The notes beneath the pieces are model-generated. The model saw only the letters and a program-made list of their open reading frames with translations, ran no database searches and was not told the origin of the DNA. Shown in pieces: positions 45,677 through 54,954 of a stretch of 64,000 nucleotides of DNA. The stretch is taken from positions 496,001 to 560,000 of the forward strand of contig BJHW01000002.1 in assembly GCA_005405945.1 (NCBI GenBank), read 5' to 3'. Numbering within the stretch: position 1 is the stretch's first letter; every line of letters begins with the position of its first letter. Position numbers and translations under genes: made by a program. Source of the stretch: Streptomyces violaceusniger (lineage in GTDB: Bacteria > Actinomycetota > Actinomycetes > Streptomycetales > Streptomycetaceae).

Positions 45677-46840
45677 TCACTCCAATCCGAGTTCCTCGAC
45701 GCGCCGGGCGAGTTCGGCGGCCGCCGGATCGTCCGGCGCGAGCACCGCGACCACCTCCACCAGCTCGCCCATCGCCCGCCGCGCCTCGCAGACGCGCAGC
45801 AGCGACAGGGCCTCCGCCCGGCTCTCCGACTGACGGCCCACCGCGGTGCCGACGGTGGGCAGTTCGTCGAGCAGCTGCTGCCAGCGCGCGGGGGAGGTCA
45901 TTCCGGCCACGGCCAGCAGGGTGTCCGCGAGTACGCCGAGGTCACGGATGGTCAGCCTGCGCCGCCGGGAGCCCTCGGGCGGCCCGCCGGCGGCGAGGGA
46001 CCGGGTACCGGCGGCGAGCGGCCGGGTCGCCACCGGGTTCGCCGCCGGGATACGGCCGATCAGCTCGAAGGCGAAGGCGGCCGCGTTCCGGGAGGCCACC
46101 GGCTGCCAGCGCTCGTCGTGTGCCTCGCCCTTGTCCCCGAGCAGGTCCGAGATACCCCGGACCACCAGGGCGTCCAGATGCTGATTGACGTACGCGCCGG
46201 CGAGGAAGCCGAAGCCCTCCATGTCCACCGCGAGCGCGTCACCCGCACTGGCCGCGAGCCTGAGTCCGACGTCCGATCGGTGGTGCGCCACCACCCGGCC
46301 GCCCGCCGCGAGGGGCTTCACATGGGCACGGGCGCGCGGCGCGTCATCCGCCAGGGCGCGCGGCGCGGCGTCCCCCGGGCGGATCCGCCGCTGCCACGCG
46401 TCGCCCGCCGCCACCAGCCGGGCCAGCTGCACCAGCCCGTACGCGGACGGATAGGTCTTCTGCCGGGGCCAGAACCCCGACTCGGTGTCCTTGCCGGTCT
46501 CGTAGTCGTACACCGCGTCGGCCGCCACCACATCGCCCAGCGCGACGTCCTTGACGCCACCCGCCACCCCCACGAACAGCACCGCCCGGGGCGCGAAGAG
46601 CGCCGCCGCCCGCTCCACCGAGGCCGCCGTGCCGGGATTCCCCGGCCCCGTCATATGGATGGCCACCGTCCGCTCACCGGACTCCTCGCGGAACACGCCC
46701 AGTTCGAACAGCGCGCCCCGCTCCGCCTGGACCGGACGCGCTTCCTCCAGATGGGCGCGCACGGCCCGGTACTCGACCTCCAGCGCGGTCAGGACCACCA
46801 CATCGGCCCGCACCGCACCCCCGTTGTCACCAGCGCCCAC
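45677..46840 (-). CDS. Nucleoside-phosphorylase-fold protein with C-terminal effector-associated domain
   Basis: 387 residues from GTG 46840 behind AGGGGGA. The N-terminal ~265 residues are an MTA/SAH-nucleosidase/PNP fold: DVVVLTALEVEYRAVRAHL, AIHMTGPGNPGTAASV, AVLFVGVAGGVKDVALGDVV, AVDMEGFGFLAGA (nucleoside-binding Met-Glu) and VVRGISDLLGDK with the catalytic Asp. After a basic linker, residues ~300-387 (LGVLADTLLAVAGMTSPARW, LLRVCEARRAMGELVEVVA) resemble the EAD at the VMAP N-terminus. PNP-fold enzymes are known effectors in NTP-dependent conflict systems, where they would cleave nucleotides or NAD-like metabolites. It precedes VMAP on the same strand by 383 bp. The effector role is inferred. 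Confidence 0.85.
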   Translation of the reverse strand: MGAGDNGGAVRADVVVLTALEVEYRAVRAHLEEARPVQAERGALFELGVFREESGERTVAIHMTGPGNPGTAASVERAAALFAPRAVLFVGVAGGVKDVALGDVVAADAVYDYETGKDTESGFWPRQKTYPSAYGLVQLARLVAAGDAWQRRIRPGDAAPRALADDAPRARAHVKPLAAGGRVVAHHRSDVGLRLAASAGDALAVDMEGFGFLAGAYVNQHLDALVVRGISDLLGDKGEAHDERWQPVASRNAAAFAFELIGRIPAANPVATRPLAAGTRSLAAGGPPEGSRRRRLTIRDLGVLADTLLAVAGMTSPARWQQLLDELPTVGTAVGRQSESRAEALSLLRVCEARRAMGELVEVVAVLAPDDPAAAELARRVEELGLE

Positions 46841-46906
46841 GGATCCCCCTAGGACAGCCTCTGCCGATACCTTCCGGGCCCGACGAGCCCCACGGGTCAT
46901 CCCACA

Positions 46907-47463
46907 TCATGGCCGGTGCAGATCCGCGTACAACACGATCTGCACCGCCAGTACGGTGACCAGCGCCACCTCCGCCACCGACACCGCCAGCAGCACCGCC
47001 CGGACCGGCTCCGACGTCCAGTACACGATGAGCGCGGCGATCGGCGCCACCGTGAACAGCAGCAGATCCGCCGCGAGCTGAAGCCGCTTGCGGGAGACCC
47101 GGCGGCCGTCGTCGCGGTGGACCCGCTCCCAGCCGAACACCGGTGGCCGGCCCGGGGCGAGCGCCGTCAGCCGGGGTCCCAGATCCTCCCGGACATACCG
47201 TCCGATGGCCGATATCTTCTCGTCGTTGACCAGATATGACCAGCCCAGCAGCGCCGACGCCGGGGCAGCAGCAACAGCAGCTCCGGGCGCCCATGGCTCT
47301 GCAGGGAGAAGGTGATGATGGCCGCCATCGCGGCCAGCGTCGCGTAGAGCAGATTGTCGCGGAACCCGATCCGCGCCCGCTGCTCCTCCTTCACCTGCTC
47401 GTACTCCAGGATCAGCAGCCTGCCCGTGACCGCCTCGTTCTCGGCGCTGTTGTCCCGCGTCAC
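46907..47463 (-). CDS. Four-helix membrane protein next to the conflict operon (frameshifted)
   Basis: About 185 residues after one base is restored at 47262-47265. GTG 47463 follows GGAGGGGG. A short cytoplasmic helix (LLILEYEQVKEEQRARIGFR) leads to two helices (NLLYATLAAMAAIITFSL; LLLLLPPASALLGWSYLV), a ~50-residue loop, and two more (LLLFTVAPIAALIVYW; VLLAVSVAEVALVTVLAVQI). No family was recognised. Length and 4TM layout resemble membrane components associated with bacterial conflict systems. It ends 66 bp before the PNP-EAD gene and probably shares its transcript. Confidence 0.65.
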
Positions 47464-47528
47464 CGTTCCCCCTCCACGGCCCATGACCGGCTCCGGTGTG
47501 ACCGGCCCCCTGGAGACTGATTCCGCCG

Positions 47529-49348
47529 CTACGCCTGGTCCATTCCGTACGCCCGCAACTTCCGGTACAACGTGGCCCGGCCGATGCCCAGGGACTCGGC
47601 GGCCCGCGCCTTGTTGTCCCCGTGCCGGCGCAGCGCCTCCAGGATCGCGGTGCGCTCCGCCCGTTCGATACCGCTCAGCCGGCGGGTGGCCGGTGGCACC
47701 CGCAGCCCGTACGGCAGCTCCTCCCGCCGCACCGGCCCGGTGGCGCGGCGGCGCTCGGCCACCTCCCGTACGACCTGGGCGAGTTCGGCCACATTGCCCG
47801 GCCAGGTGTGCTGCTCCAGCGCCCGGCGGGCGTCCAGGCTCCAGGTCAGCGGGGACGCCCGGGAGAGGGGCGCCGGGCGGCGAGGCCCGCCAGCAGCGCC
47901 GGGATGTCCTCGACGCGTTCGCGCAGCGGCGGCAGCGTCACCGACCGGGCCCCGAGGATGTCCAGCAGCCGGCTCAGACACGGGCCGGTGGGCGCGCCCG
48001 GGGTGTGCGTCGCCACCAGCGGCACCGCGGGCCGTTCCGCCAGCAGCGACAGCAGCGCCGCCACATCGGCCTGGCCCAGCCGCTCGGCGTGGCGCAGGAG
48101 CAGCGGCGGCGCGCCGCCGTCCCCCTCCGGCTCCGGGAGCTCCGCGAGCGCGTGACACCAGCGCGGGACCTCGCCGGGCACCTGCTCGGCGGCGTCGACG
48201 ACCCGCGGCGCGGCCGTGCCCCGCAGGCCGAGCAGGGCGCGGGCCAGCGCGGTCTTGCCCACGCCCGGCTCGCCGATCAGCAACAGCGGCTCCACTGCCC
48301 GCGCCAGCTCCGTCGCCCGGGAGACGGCCAGCCGCCAGGGCCGGGACGTGCCGACGAGCCCCGGGAGCCGGTCATGGCTCCGCCGCTCCGCCGACCGCGC
48401 CCGCCGGGCCGCCGTGCACACCGTGGCCACGGCCCCGATCACCTCGCCCCCGTGCACCAGGCGCGTCATCCTGACGGTGAGCCCGGCGCCGTCCGGGGCG
48501 GGGATCTCATCGTCCGGTACGGGGATCTCCTCCGGTGCGTGCTCCTCCGGGCCCGTGGCCGCGTCCCTGAGGAGGGCCGTGGCACGCCGCTCCAGCCGCG
48601 CCAGTGTCTCGTGCGACAGCAGCCGCGCGGCCTCCGGGCTGACGAGGCGGCTGCTGCCGTCGAGCGCCACCACCGCCGCCCCCTCGGCCCGCTGCCGCAG
48701 GTACGCGTCGAGCAGCACCCGCTCCGGCGGGCGCGCCCGGCCCAGCAGCTCCGTCTCGATCGCGTGCGCGGTGGCCTCGGCGAGCGCCGCGCCCGGGTGG
48801 GCGGTGCGGCCCTCGCCCAGCGGGGCCACCACGGTGACGGTGCCCGCCGGGCGGCCCGCCGTCGGCTCGTACAGCGGAACGCTGACCGCCGACACCTCCT
48901 GCCACAGATCGAGGAAGTGCTCGGGGCCGTGGACCTCGGCCCGGCGCCCCGTGCGCAGCGCGAGCGCGGGGCTGTTGTGCCCGACCGCCTTCTCCGACAG
49001 ATCGAGACCGGCCATCCCGTCGGGCGTACCGGCGTACCGGCCGCCGCCCGACCACAGCGCCCGGCCGCGGGAGTCGACCAGCACCAGCTCCATCGCACCG
49101 CTCAGCGTGGGCGCCACGCGGTCCAGCACGGGGCGCGCCGCGGCCAGCAGCGGTGAGTCCACCGGCGGCCGGACCCTGGGCGGGGCCGCCAGGTCGCGCG
49201 GTACGCCGAAGAACCGGGCCCGCCGCCAGGCTTGGGCGAGGTCCTCCGGGATCCCGTCGCCCGGTGGCCGTCCGCTGAAGAACCGGTCCCGCGCCCGGCG
49301 CAGCGAGGAGAGGGCCGGGTCGGCGGGGGTGTCGTCGGTGGTCGTCAC
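47529..49348 (-). CDS. AcoR-like Fis-type regulator (frameshifted)
   Basis: About 606 residues after adding one base at 47867-47870. An N-terminal sensory half with a GAF-like domain (~60-215: LVLVDSRGRALWSGGGRYAG, GHNSPALALRTGRRAEVHG) and a PAS-like stretch precede a remnant AAA+ domain (~345-530: PLLLIGEPGVGKTALARALL; PPLRERVEDIPALLAGL) and a C-terminal Fis helix-turn-helix (AILEALRRHGDNKARAAESL, GRATLYRKLRAYG). The sigma54-contact loop GAFTGA is absent, as expected where sigma54 does not exist. Divergent from a flavin hydroxylase gene, which it likely activates in response to an aromatic or related compound. Confidence 0.87.
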
Positions 49349-49510
49349 AGCACCTCCACCGTATACGTCGCCACTGTTTCGAAATGAGACACCTCGGGGT
49401 CCGGGTTCTGGAACAAGATCATCACCGGTCGATCGGCGATCGTGATCGCGCCGGGAGATCGGCCGGTACGGGGAGAGGACGGGGAGCGGACCGAGAGGAG
49501 CCCTTCAGCA

Positions 49511-51259
49511 GTGGAGACCGTCGAGACCGACGTACTGGTCGTGGGCAGCGGCCCCGCCGGAGCCGCGACGGCGCTCGCCCTGAGCACCTACGGCGTGCCC
49601 AACGTCATGGTCACCCGGTACGGAAGCCTGGCGGACACGCCCCGCGCGCACATCACCAACCAGCGCACCATGGAGGTGCTGCGCGACCTCGGCGTCGAGG
49701 ACCAGGTCACCGCCCTGGCCACGCCGCAGCCGCTGATGGGGAACACCGTCTTCTGCACCAGCCTCGCGGGCGAGGAGCTGGGACGGCTGCGTTCCTGGGG
49801 CAATGACCCGCTCATCCAGGCGGCGCACGAACTGGCCAGCCCCAGCCGGATGTGCGACATGCCGCAGCACCTGATGGAACCGGTGCTGGTGAACGCCGCC
49901 GTCTCGCGGGGCACCACGCTGCGCTTCCACACCGAGTACCTCTCCCACGAGCAGTCGGACGACGCCGTGACCGCGCTGGTCGAGGACCGGCTGCGCGGGG
50001 ACACCTACCGCGTCCGGGCCCGCTACCTGGTCGGCGCGGACGGCGGGCGCAGCCGCGTGGTGGAGAACGCCGGGCTGCCCACGGTGGGCCGGATGGGCGT
50101 CGCGGGCAGCCTCAACATCGTCTTCGAGGCGGACCTGGCCCACCTCACCGCCCATCGCCCCTCCACGCTCTACTGGGTGCTCGCCCCCGGCGCGACCGTC
50201 GGCGGCATCGGCGCGGGCCTGGTGCGCTGTGTGCGCCCCTGGACCGAGTGGATGGTGGTGTGGGGCTACGACCTCGACGCGGGCCCGCCGGACCTCACCG
50301 AGGAGTTCGCGCGGTCCGTGGTGCACCGGCTGCTCGGCGACGACACGATCCCCGTGCGGATCACCTCCACCTCGGCGTGGACCGTCAACCACCTGTACGC
50401 CGAGACCTACGCCGACCGGCGGGTGCTGTGCGCGGGCGACGCCGTCCACCGCCACCCGCCGTCCAACGGGCTGGGCTCCAACACCTCCATCCAGGACGCC
50501 TACAACCTGGCCTGGAAGCTCAAGCTGGTCCTCGACGGCACCGCCGCCCCGGCCCTGTTGGACACCTACTCCGCCGAACGGGCACCGGTGGGACGGCAGA
50601 CCGTCGAGCGCGCCAACCGGAGCATCGGTGAGACCGCGCCGGTTTTCGAGGCGCTGGATCTGCTCTCCACCTCCGATCCCGAGCAGATGTGGCGCAATGT
50701 CGGCGCCCGTAAGGCCGCCACGTCCGAGGGCGCCAAGCGGCGGCAGCGGCTGCGCGAGGCCATCGCGGCCAAGGTGTACGAGTTCAACGCGCACGGCGTG
50801 GAGATGAACCAGCGGTACGCGTCGGACGCCGTCGTCCCCGACGGCACCCCCGACCCCGGCTTCGACCGCGACCCGGAGCTGCACCACCAGCCCACCACCC
50901 GTCCCGGCGCCAAGCTGCCGCACGCATGGGTCGTCCGGGGCCCCGAGCGGCTGTCGACCCTCGACCTCGGCGGCCACGGCCGGTTCACCCTCTTCACCGG
51001 CATCGGCGGTGGCTGCTGGGAGGAGGCGGCCGCGGCGGTCCGTCGGGAACTGGGCGTGGAACTCGCCACCGTCTCCATCGGCCCCGGCGAGGAGTACGAG
51101 GACCCCTACGGCGACTGGGCCCGGCTGCGCGAGATCGGCGACTGCGGCGCCCTGCTGACCCGCCCCGACAACCACATCGGCTTCCGCCACGCCGAAGCCT
51201 CCCCGGAGGCAAGGAAGTTGCTGCTCGGCGCGGTACGGAAGATCCTCGGCCACGGCTGA
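49511..51259 (+). CDS. FAD-dependent aromatic-ring hydroxylase (PheA/TfdB-like)
   Basis: 582 residues from GTG 49511 behind GAGAGGAGC. Group A flavin monooxygenase: TDVLVVGSGPAGAATALAL binds FAD ADP, RAHITNQRTMEVLRDLGVED is typical of the TfdB/PheA (chlorophenol/phenol hydroxylase) branch, YLVGADGGRSRVVENAG is the DG motif and RVLCAGDAVHRHPPSNGLGS the GD motif. A thioredoxin-like C-terminal domain (FTLFTGIGGGCWEEAAAAVR) closes the protein. Divergent from the AcoR-like regulator. It would use NAD(P)H and O2 on a phenolic substrate; the exact compound is not shown. Confidence 0.9.
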   Translation: METVETDVLVVGSGPAGAATALALSTYGVPNVMVTRYGSLADTPRAHITNQRTMEVLRDLGVEDQVTALATPQPLMGNTVFCTSLAGEELGRLRSWGNDPLIQAAHELASPSRMCDMPQHLMEPVLVNAAVSRGTTLRFHTEYLSHEQSDDAVTALVEDRLRGDTYRVRARYLVGADGGRSRVVENAGLPTVGRMGVAGSLNIVFEADLAHLTAHRPSTLYWVLAPGATVGGIGAGLVRCVRPWTEWMVVWGYDLDAGPPDLTEEFARSVVHRLLGDDTIPVRITSTSAWTVNHLYAETYADRRVLCAGDAVHRHPPSNGLGSNTSIQDAYNLAWKLKLVLDGTAAPALLDTYSAERAPVGRQTVERANRSIGETAPVFEALDLLSTSDPEQMWRNVGARKAATSEGAKRRQRLREAIAAKVYEFNAHGVEMNQRYASDAVVPDGTPDPGFDRDPELHHQPTTRPGAKLPHAWVVRGPERLSTLDLGGHGRFTLFTGIGGGCWEEAAAAVRRELGVELATVSIGPGEEYEDPYGDWARLREIGDCGALLTRPDNHIGFRHAEASPEARKLLLGAVRKILGHG

Positions 51260-51339
51260 CACCCACCCCCGGGCGTCCGGAGTCCACCCCGGGGCCTCAT
51301 CATGGACGCGCCCCCATCCCCAGAGAAACCGTTAGTGAG

Positions 51340-52262
51340 ATGACTGCAATGCCCCTCGCACTGCTCCGGCGCATGCGCACCCAGCGTCCCGACCGCGGAT
51401 CAGGACTGAGGATCCCCCTGCCCGTGGGTGCCGGAGCCTTCAGCTGCGAGGTCCTGGACCCCGTGGGCCAGGCCCTGGGCGGCGTGGAGGTCACCGTCAC
51501 CGAGACGCGTGGCGCCGCCCGTACGGTGGCCAAGGCCACCACCGATCCGCATGGACTGTTCCTCGCCACGCTCGAGCCGGGCCAGTACACGGTGCTGCTC
51601 ACCGGAAGCGGTCTGCAGCCCAACCGGCTCACCGTCGACATCGCCCCCGGCCAGAGCGAACCTCCCCGCCGGGTGCAGATGGAGCCCTCGCAAGCGCTGG
51701 AACTCCCCCGCCCGGCACCTGGCTCTTCGACCCGCCGCACACCGCGATCCGCTTCATCGCCCGCCACGTCGGCATGGCCAATGTGCACGGCCGCTTCACC
51801 CGCTTCCGGGGCGGCATCCACATCGCCGAGCGGATGGAGGACTCCCGCGTCGAGGTCGTCATCGACGCCTCCAGCATCAATACCGGGAACAACACCCGCG
51901 ACGCCCACCTGCGCTCGGCCGACTTCCTCGACGTCGACAACTTCCCGGAGATCCACTTCATCAGCAACCGCTTCACCTGGCGCAGCGGCCCCAAGTGGAC
52001 CATCCAGGGCCCCCTCACGATGCACGGCGTCAGCCGCTCGGTGACCCTGGACACCACCTACCTCGGCGCCGTCAACGGCGGCTACGAACAGGAACTGCGC
52101 TGCGCCGCCCTCGCCACGGCCGAACTCCACCGTGAGGACTACACCCTGAACTGGCGCAACATGCTCGCCCGCGGCATCGCCGTGGTCGGCCCCACGGTCA
52201 AGCTGGAGCTCGACATCCAGGCGATGTACCGCAACCACGCCACGCCGACCCCGCCGGAGTAG
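51340..52262 (+). CDS. YceI-family protein with N-terminal Ig-like carboxypeptidase-regulatory domain (frameshifted)
   Basis: About 307 residues after adding one C at 51705-51709. ATG 51340 lacks a clear ribosome site. Residues ~25-105 form a transthyretin/CarboxypepD_reg-like sandwich (FSCEVLDPVGQALGGVEVTV, TTDPHGLFLATLEPGQYTVL). The YceI lipocalin-like barrel follows (~120-300: GTWLFDPPHTAIRFIARHVG, VHGRFTRFRGG, VDASSINTGNNTRDAHLRSA, DFLDVDNFPEIHF, LTMHGVSRSVTL), a family that binds polyisoprenoids. No export signal is evident. It lies 80 bp after the hydroxylase, perhaps co-transcribed. Confidence 0.87.
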
Positions 52263-52278
52263 GCGGCCACCTGGTCAT

Positions 52279-52312
52279 CGACGGGGGCGGGCCCCGCGGC
52301 CCGCCCCCGTCG
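52279..52312 (+). terminator. Hairpin terminator after YceI gene
   Basis: CGACGGGGGCGGGCC-CCGC-GGCCCGCCCCCGTCG is a perfect 15-bp stem with a 4-base loop, 17 bases after the stop. Confidence 0.85.
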
Positions 52313-52395
52313 CCGTGTCTGACGGTGACCGTCACCTCGGGCGTGTGACCACATAGATTGGGCTCACCCACCGAACGACGAAGGCGGTAGATCTC

Positions 52396-52884
52396 ATGAG
52401 CCTGTACGACATCCCCCTGCGCACCCTCACCGGCGAGCCGACCTCGCTCGGTGAGCACCGGGGTGCGGCGCTGCTGGTGGTCAATGTGGCGTCCAAGTGC
52501 GGTCTGACCCCGCAGTACGAGGGGCTCGAGCGGCTGCAGCAGCGCTATGCCGGGCGCGGGTTCACCGTGCTGGGGGTTCCGTGCAACCAGTTCGCGGGGC
52601 AGGAGCCGGGGACGAGCGAGGAGATCCGGACGTTCTGCTCGACGACCTACGGCGTGTCCTTCCCGCTGCTGGAGAAGACCGATGTCAACGGCGAGCAGCG
52701 GCATCCGCTCTACGCCGAGCTGACGCGGACGCCGGACGCGCAGGGCGAGGCGGGCGATGTGCAGTGGAACTTCGAGAAGTTCCTGATCTCGCCGGACGGT
52801 GAGGTCGTGGGCCGGTTCCGGCCGCGGACCGAGCCGGAGGCGGACGACGTCGTCACCGCGATCGAGGCCCAGCTGCCCCGGTGA
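52396..52884 (+). CDS. Glutathione-peroxidase-family thiol peroxidase
   Basis: 162 residues; GAAGGCGG upstream of ATG 52396. The thioredoxin fold carries the family motifs VVNVASKCGLTPQY with peroxidatic Cys35 (not selenocysteine), LGVPCNQFAGQEPG with the conserved Gln and an extra Cys, and WNFEKFLI with the conserved Trp/Asn. Bacterial members without selenium normally use thioredoxin, and Streptomyces makes mycothiol rather than glutathione. Cytoplasmic defence against H2O2 or lipid peroxides. Stand-alone gene between two terminators. Confidence 0.93.
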   Translation: MSLYDIPLRTLTGEPTSLGEHRGAALLVVNVASKCGLTPQYEGLERLQQRYAGRGFTVLGVPCNQFAGQEPGTSEEIRTFCSTTYGVSFPLLEKTDVNGEQRHPLYAELTRTPDAQGEAGDVQWNFEKFLISPDGEVVGRFRPRTEPEADDVVTAIEAQLPR

Positions 52885-52901
52885 GGTGCGGCGGAGTGGG
52901 T

Positions 52902-52930
52902 GGGGCGAGGGGCCGGGAGGCCCCTCGCCC
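52902..52930. terminator. Bidirectional hairpin between GPx and GH9 genes
   Basis: GGGGCGAGGGGCC-GGGA-GGCCCCTCGCCC, a 12-bp stem, lies between the convergent stops at 52884 and 52937. Confidence 0.75.
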
Positions 52931-52936
52931 GCCGGG

Positions 52937-54769
52937 TCAGCCGCGTTCCGCGGCAAACGCGGCCAGCCACGCCAGCGGCGCGTTCCAGTTGATCGCCACC
53001 TCATTCGTGGAGTACGAGCCGATGTCGTCGATGTAGCACGCCGCGGGCGCGCAGCCCGGGAGCTTCTCCTGCGCCACCGGGTCCTGCAGCCCCGAGTTCG
53101 CGCCGCCCGCGATCGAGCCGGCGGGCGGGTTCGGCAGCGAGGCGTCGTACTGGTGCGCCCAGAAGCGGTGGTGCTGGTTCTGGGCGGCGCGCTCGCCGTA
53201 GCCGGTGACATACGACTGGCCGAGCGCGTTGCGGCCGAGCAGATAGTCCAGCGTCTCCAGGGCCCCGGTGCGGTACCGCCGCTGCTTGGTGAGCTCGTAG
53301 GCGACGGCCAGGACCGTCCCGTTGTTGGCCACCTGGCCGTTGGAGCCCCATACGTAGCCGTCCGCCGGCAGCGGCACCGCGTAGCCCTGACCGGCCATCG
53401 TGCTCAAGCGGGCATCGGCCGCGGACACCACGGAGGCGCGGACGCGGGCGAGGTCGGTGGCGGGCAGACCGTTGCGGACGGTGGCCAGGACGATCCGCCC
53501 GAGGGGCGCGGTGGCCTGCCAGCTGAAGCCGACCGGGGTGAACACATCGCTCGCGGTGTGGTACGGCGAGGAGGTGACCGCGTCCCGGTACCGCGCCTCC
53601 CCGGTGGTCGCGTACAGCTCCGCCGCCGCCCAGTAGAACTCGTCGCCCACCTCGCTGTCGTCGTACGCCCCGCCGCCGGTGGAGTCGGAAGCCGGGGCGA
53701 GCACATCGGGGTTCGCCCGCGCGGCGGCCCAGGCGCGGCGCGCGGAGTCCAGGCAGCGGGCGGCGAAGGCGGCGTCGTACGGGGCGTAGACCCGGGCGCA
53801 CTGCGCCGCCGCGGCGGCCAGGTTGAGCGTGGCGGCGGTGGACGGCGCGTGCAGCTCACGCGGCTCGGCGTCCTGCTCCGGCCGGGTCGGCAGCCCGGTC
53901 CAGGCGGCGTCGTGGACCTTGTGGAAGGCCATGCCCGCCCGTGGCTCGCCCTCCGGGATCTGCATGCGCATCAGGAACTCCAGCTCCCAGCGCGCCTCGT
54001 CGAGCACATCGGGGATCCCGTTGCCGCGCTCGGGGACGCGCAGCGTGGAGTCCCCGAGCGCGGCCGCGTGCCCCGTACGCTTCGCGCGCTCGAAGGAGTT
54101 GACCAGCTGCCAGACCGCGAGACCCCCGTTCACCACGTATTTGCCCTGGTCACCGGCGTCGTACCAGCCGCCGCGGACATCCTGGGTGCCGTCGCACACC
54201 CCGCTGACGCAGGGCACGGCGGTGTCGCCCCGGTTGGGGGCGACACCCAGATGGCCCGCCGGGCGCGCGTAGGCCGCACCGGCCAGCGACGCCTCGATGG
54301 GGATACCGCTGCGCTGCTGGTAGAAGAAGGACATCGCGTCCGCGCGCAAGCCCTCGTAGAGGTTCGCGCGGACGTCGAAGGGGTGGCTGGTCCGCCCGTC
54401 CACGGCGAGCGTGTAGCCGGTGCCCGTCCCCTGGTACGAGGAGAAGTCCACCAGATGCACCGACTGCCCGGAGGCGGCGTCCGCGCCCCGTACGGTGGTG
54501 GTGCCCGAGGCGGCCGTACGCCCCGCCGCGTCGCGCAGCTGCCAGGGCAGGGCGGTGGTGCTCGCGCTGACGACGGTGGCGCGTTTGGGGCCGTCCGGCA
54601 GATAGCCCAGCTGGTTGACCTGGACGGCGGAGGGCATAGCGGCCGCGGGAGCCGTGGGAGAGTCCGCTCCGGCGGGCGCGGACTGGGCCGCGATCAGCAG
54701 CAGCGCGCCGGTGAGCAGCGCGGTGGCGGTCCGCGCACCGCGCGGACGGCGTAACAGGGGCAGGGACAT
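52937..54769 (-). CDS. GH9 endoglucanase/cellulase, secreted (TTA codon)
   Basis: 610 residues. AGGAGGG precedes ATG 54769. A signal peptide (~1-35) is followed by an N-terminal Ig-like/CelD_N domain (~45-135: VQVNQLGYLPDGPKRATVVS) and the (alpha/alpha)6 catalytic domain (~140-608). Catalytic features: the nucleophile/base pair in DVRGGWYDAGDQGKYVVN, the family His signature YVTGYGERAAQNQHHRFWA, and the acid Glu in SYSTNEVAINWNAPLAWL. No cellulose-binding module follows. Codon 6 is TTA (54752-54754), suggesting bldA dependence. A perfect CebR box lies 29 bases upstream, so cellobiose-responsive repression is likely. Confidence 0.93.
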   Translation of the reverse strand: MSLPLLRRPRGARTATALLTGALLLIAAQSAPAGADSPTAPAAAMPSAVQVNQLGYLPDGPKRATVVSASTTALPWQLRDAAGRTAASGTTTVRGADAASGQSVHLVDFSSYQGTGTGYTLAVDGRTSHPFDVRANLYEGLRADAMSFFYQQRSGIPIEASLAGAAYARPAGHLGVAPNRGDTAVPCVSGVCDGTQDVRGGWYDAGDQGKYVVNGGLAVWQLVNSFERAKRTGHAAALGDSTLRVPERGNGIPDVLDEARWELEFLMRMQIPEGEPRAGMAFHKVHDAAWTGLPTRPEQDAEPRELHAPSTAATLNLAAAAAQCARVYAPYDAAFAARCLDSARRAWAAARANPDVLAPASDSTGGGAYDDSEVGDEFYWAAAELYATTGEARYRDAVTSSPYHTASDVFTPVGFSWQATAPLGRIVLATVRNGLPATDLARVRASVVSAADARLSTMAGQGYAVPLPADGYVWGSNGQVANNGTVLAVAYELTKQRRYRTGALETLDYLLGRNALGQSYVTGYGERAAQNQHHRFWAHQYDASLPNPPAGSIAGGANSGLQDPVAQEKLPGCAPAACYIDDIGSYSTNEVAINWNAPLAWLAAFAAERG

Positions 54770-54797
54770 GACCGACCCTCCTGGGGAGTGGGAGGAA

Positions 54798-54811
54798 TGG
54801 GAGCGCTCCCA
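54798..54811. promoter_or_regulatory. CebR/CelR box upstream of the GH9 gene
   Basis: TGGGAGCGCTCCCA is the exact 14-bp palindrome known as the binding site of the cellobiose-responsive LacI-family repressors CebR (Streptomyces) and CelR (Thermobifida). It sits 29 bases before the GH9 start codon. The repressor gene is not in the window. Confidence 0.9.
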
Positions 54812-54878
54812 ACTTGTGTAATGATGTGATCGCAGCGCGTCAAGGGACTGGACGGGTGCATGGTCCGCCCCGCCCCTC

Positions 54879-54905
54879 TGTCACATCGCACCCCGCCCAT
54901 CCGTC
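54879..54905 (+). promoter_or_regulatory. ECF41-type autoregulated promoter
   Basis: TGTCACA at 54879-54885 and CGTC at 54902-54905 are separated by 16 bases, the reported consensus for promoters recognised by ECF41 sigma factors. The sigma gene starts 50 bases downstream. Confidence 0.75.
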
Positions 54906-54954
54906 AGCACGGTGTGGCCTGCGACGGTGCGGTCCGGACAAGGGGATGTGACCG

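Noticed and set aside
38260..47463. Lantibiotic or thiopeptide cluster
   Set aside because: No LanB/LanC, YcaO or protease-transporter genes are present; the only modifying-enzyme homologue is the HExxH protein.
47529..49348. Sigma54-dependent activator
   Set aside because: The GAFTGA loop is missing and Streptomyces lack sigma54.
52799..54754. 651-residue plus-strand frame over the GH9 gene
   Set aside because: Antisense shadow; crosses a terminator and has no family features.
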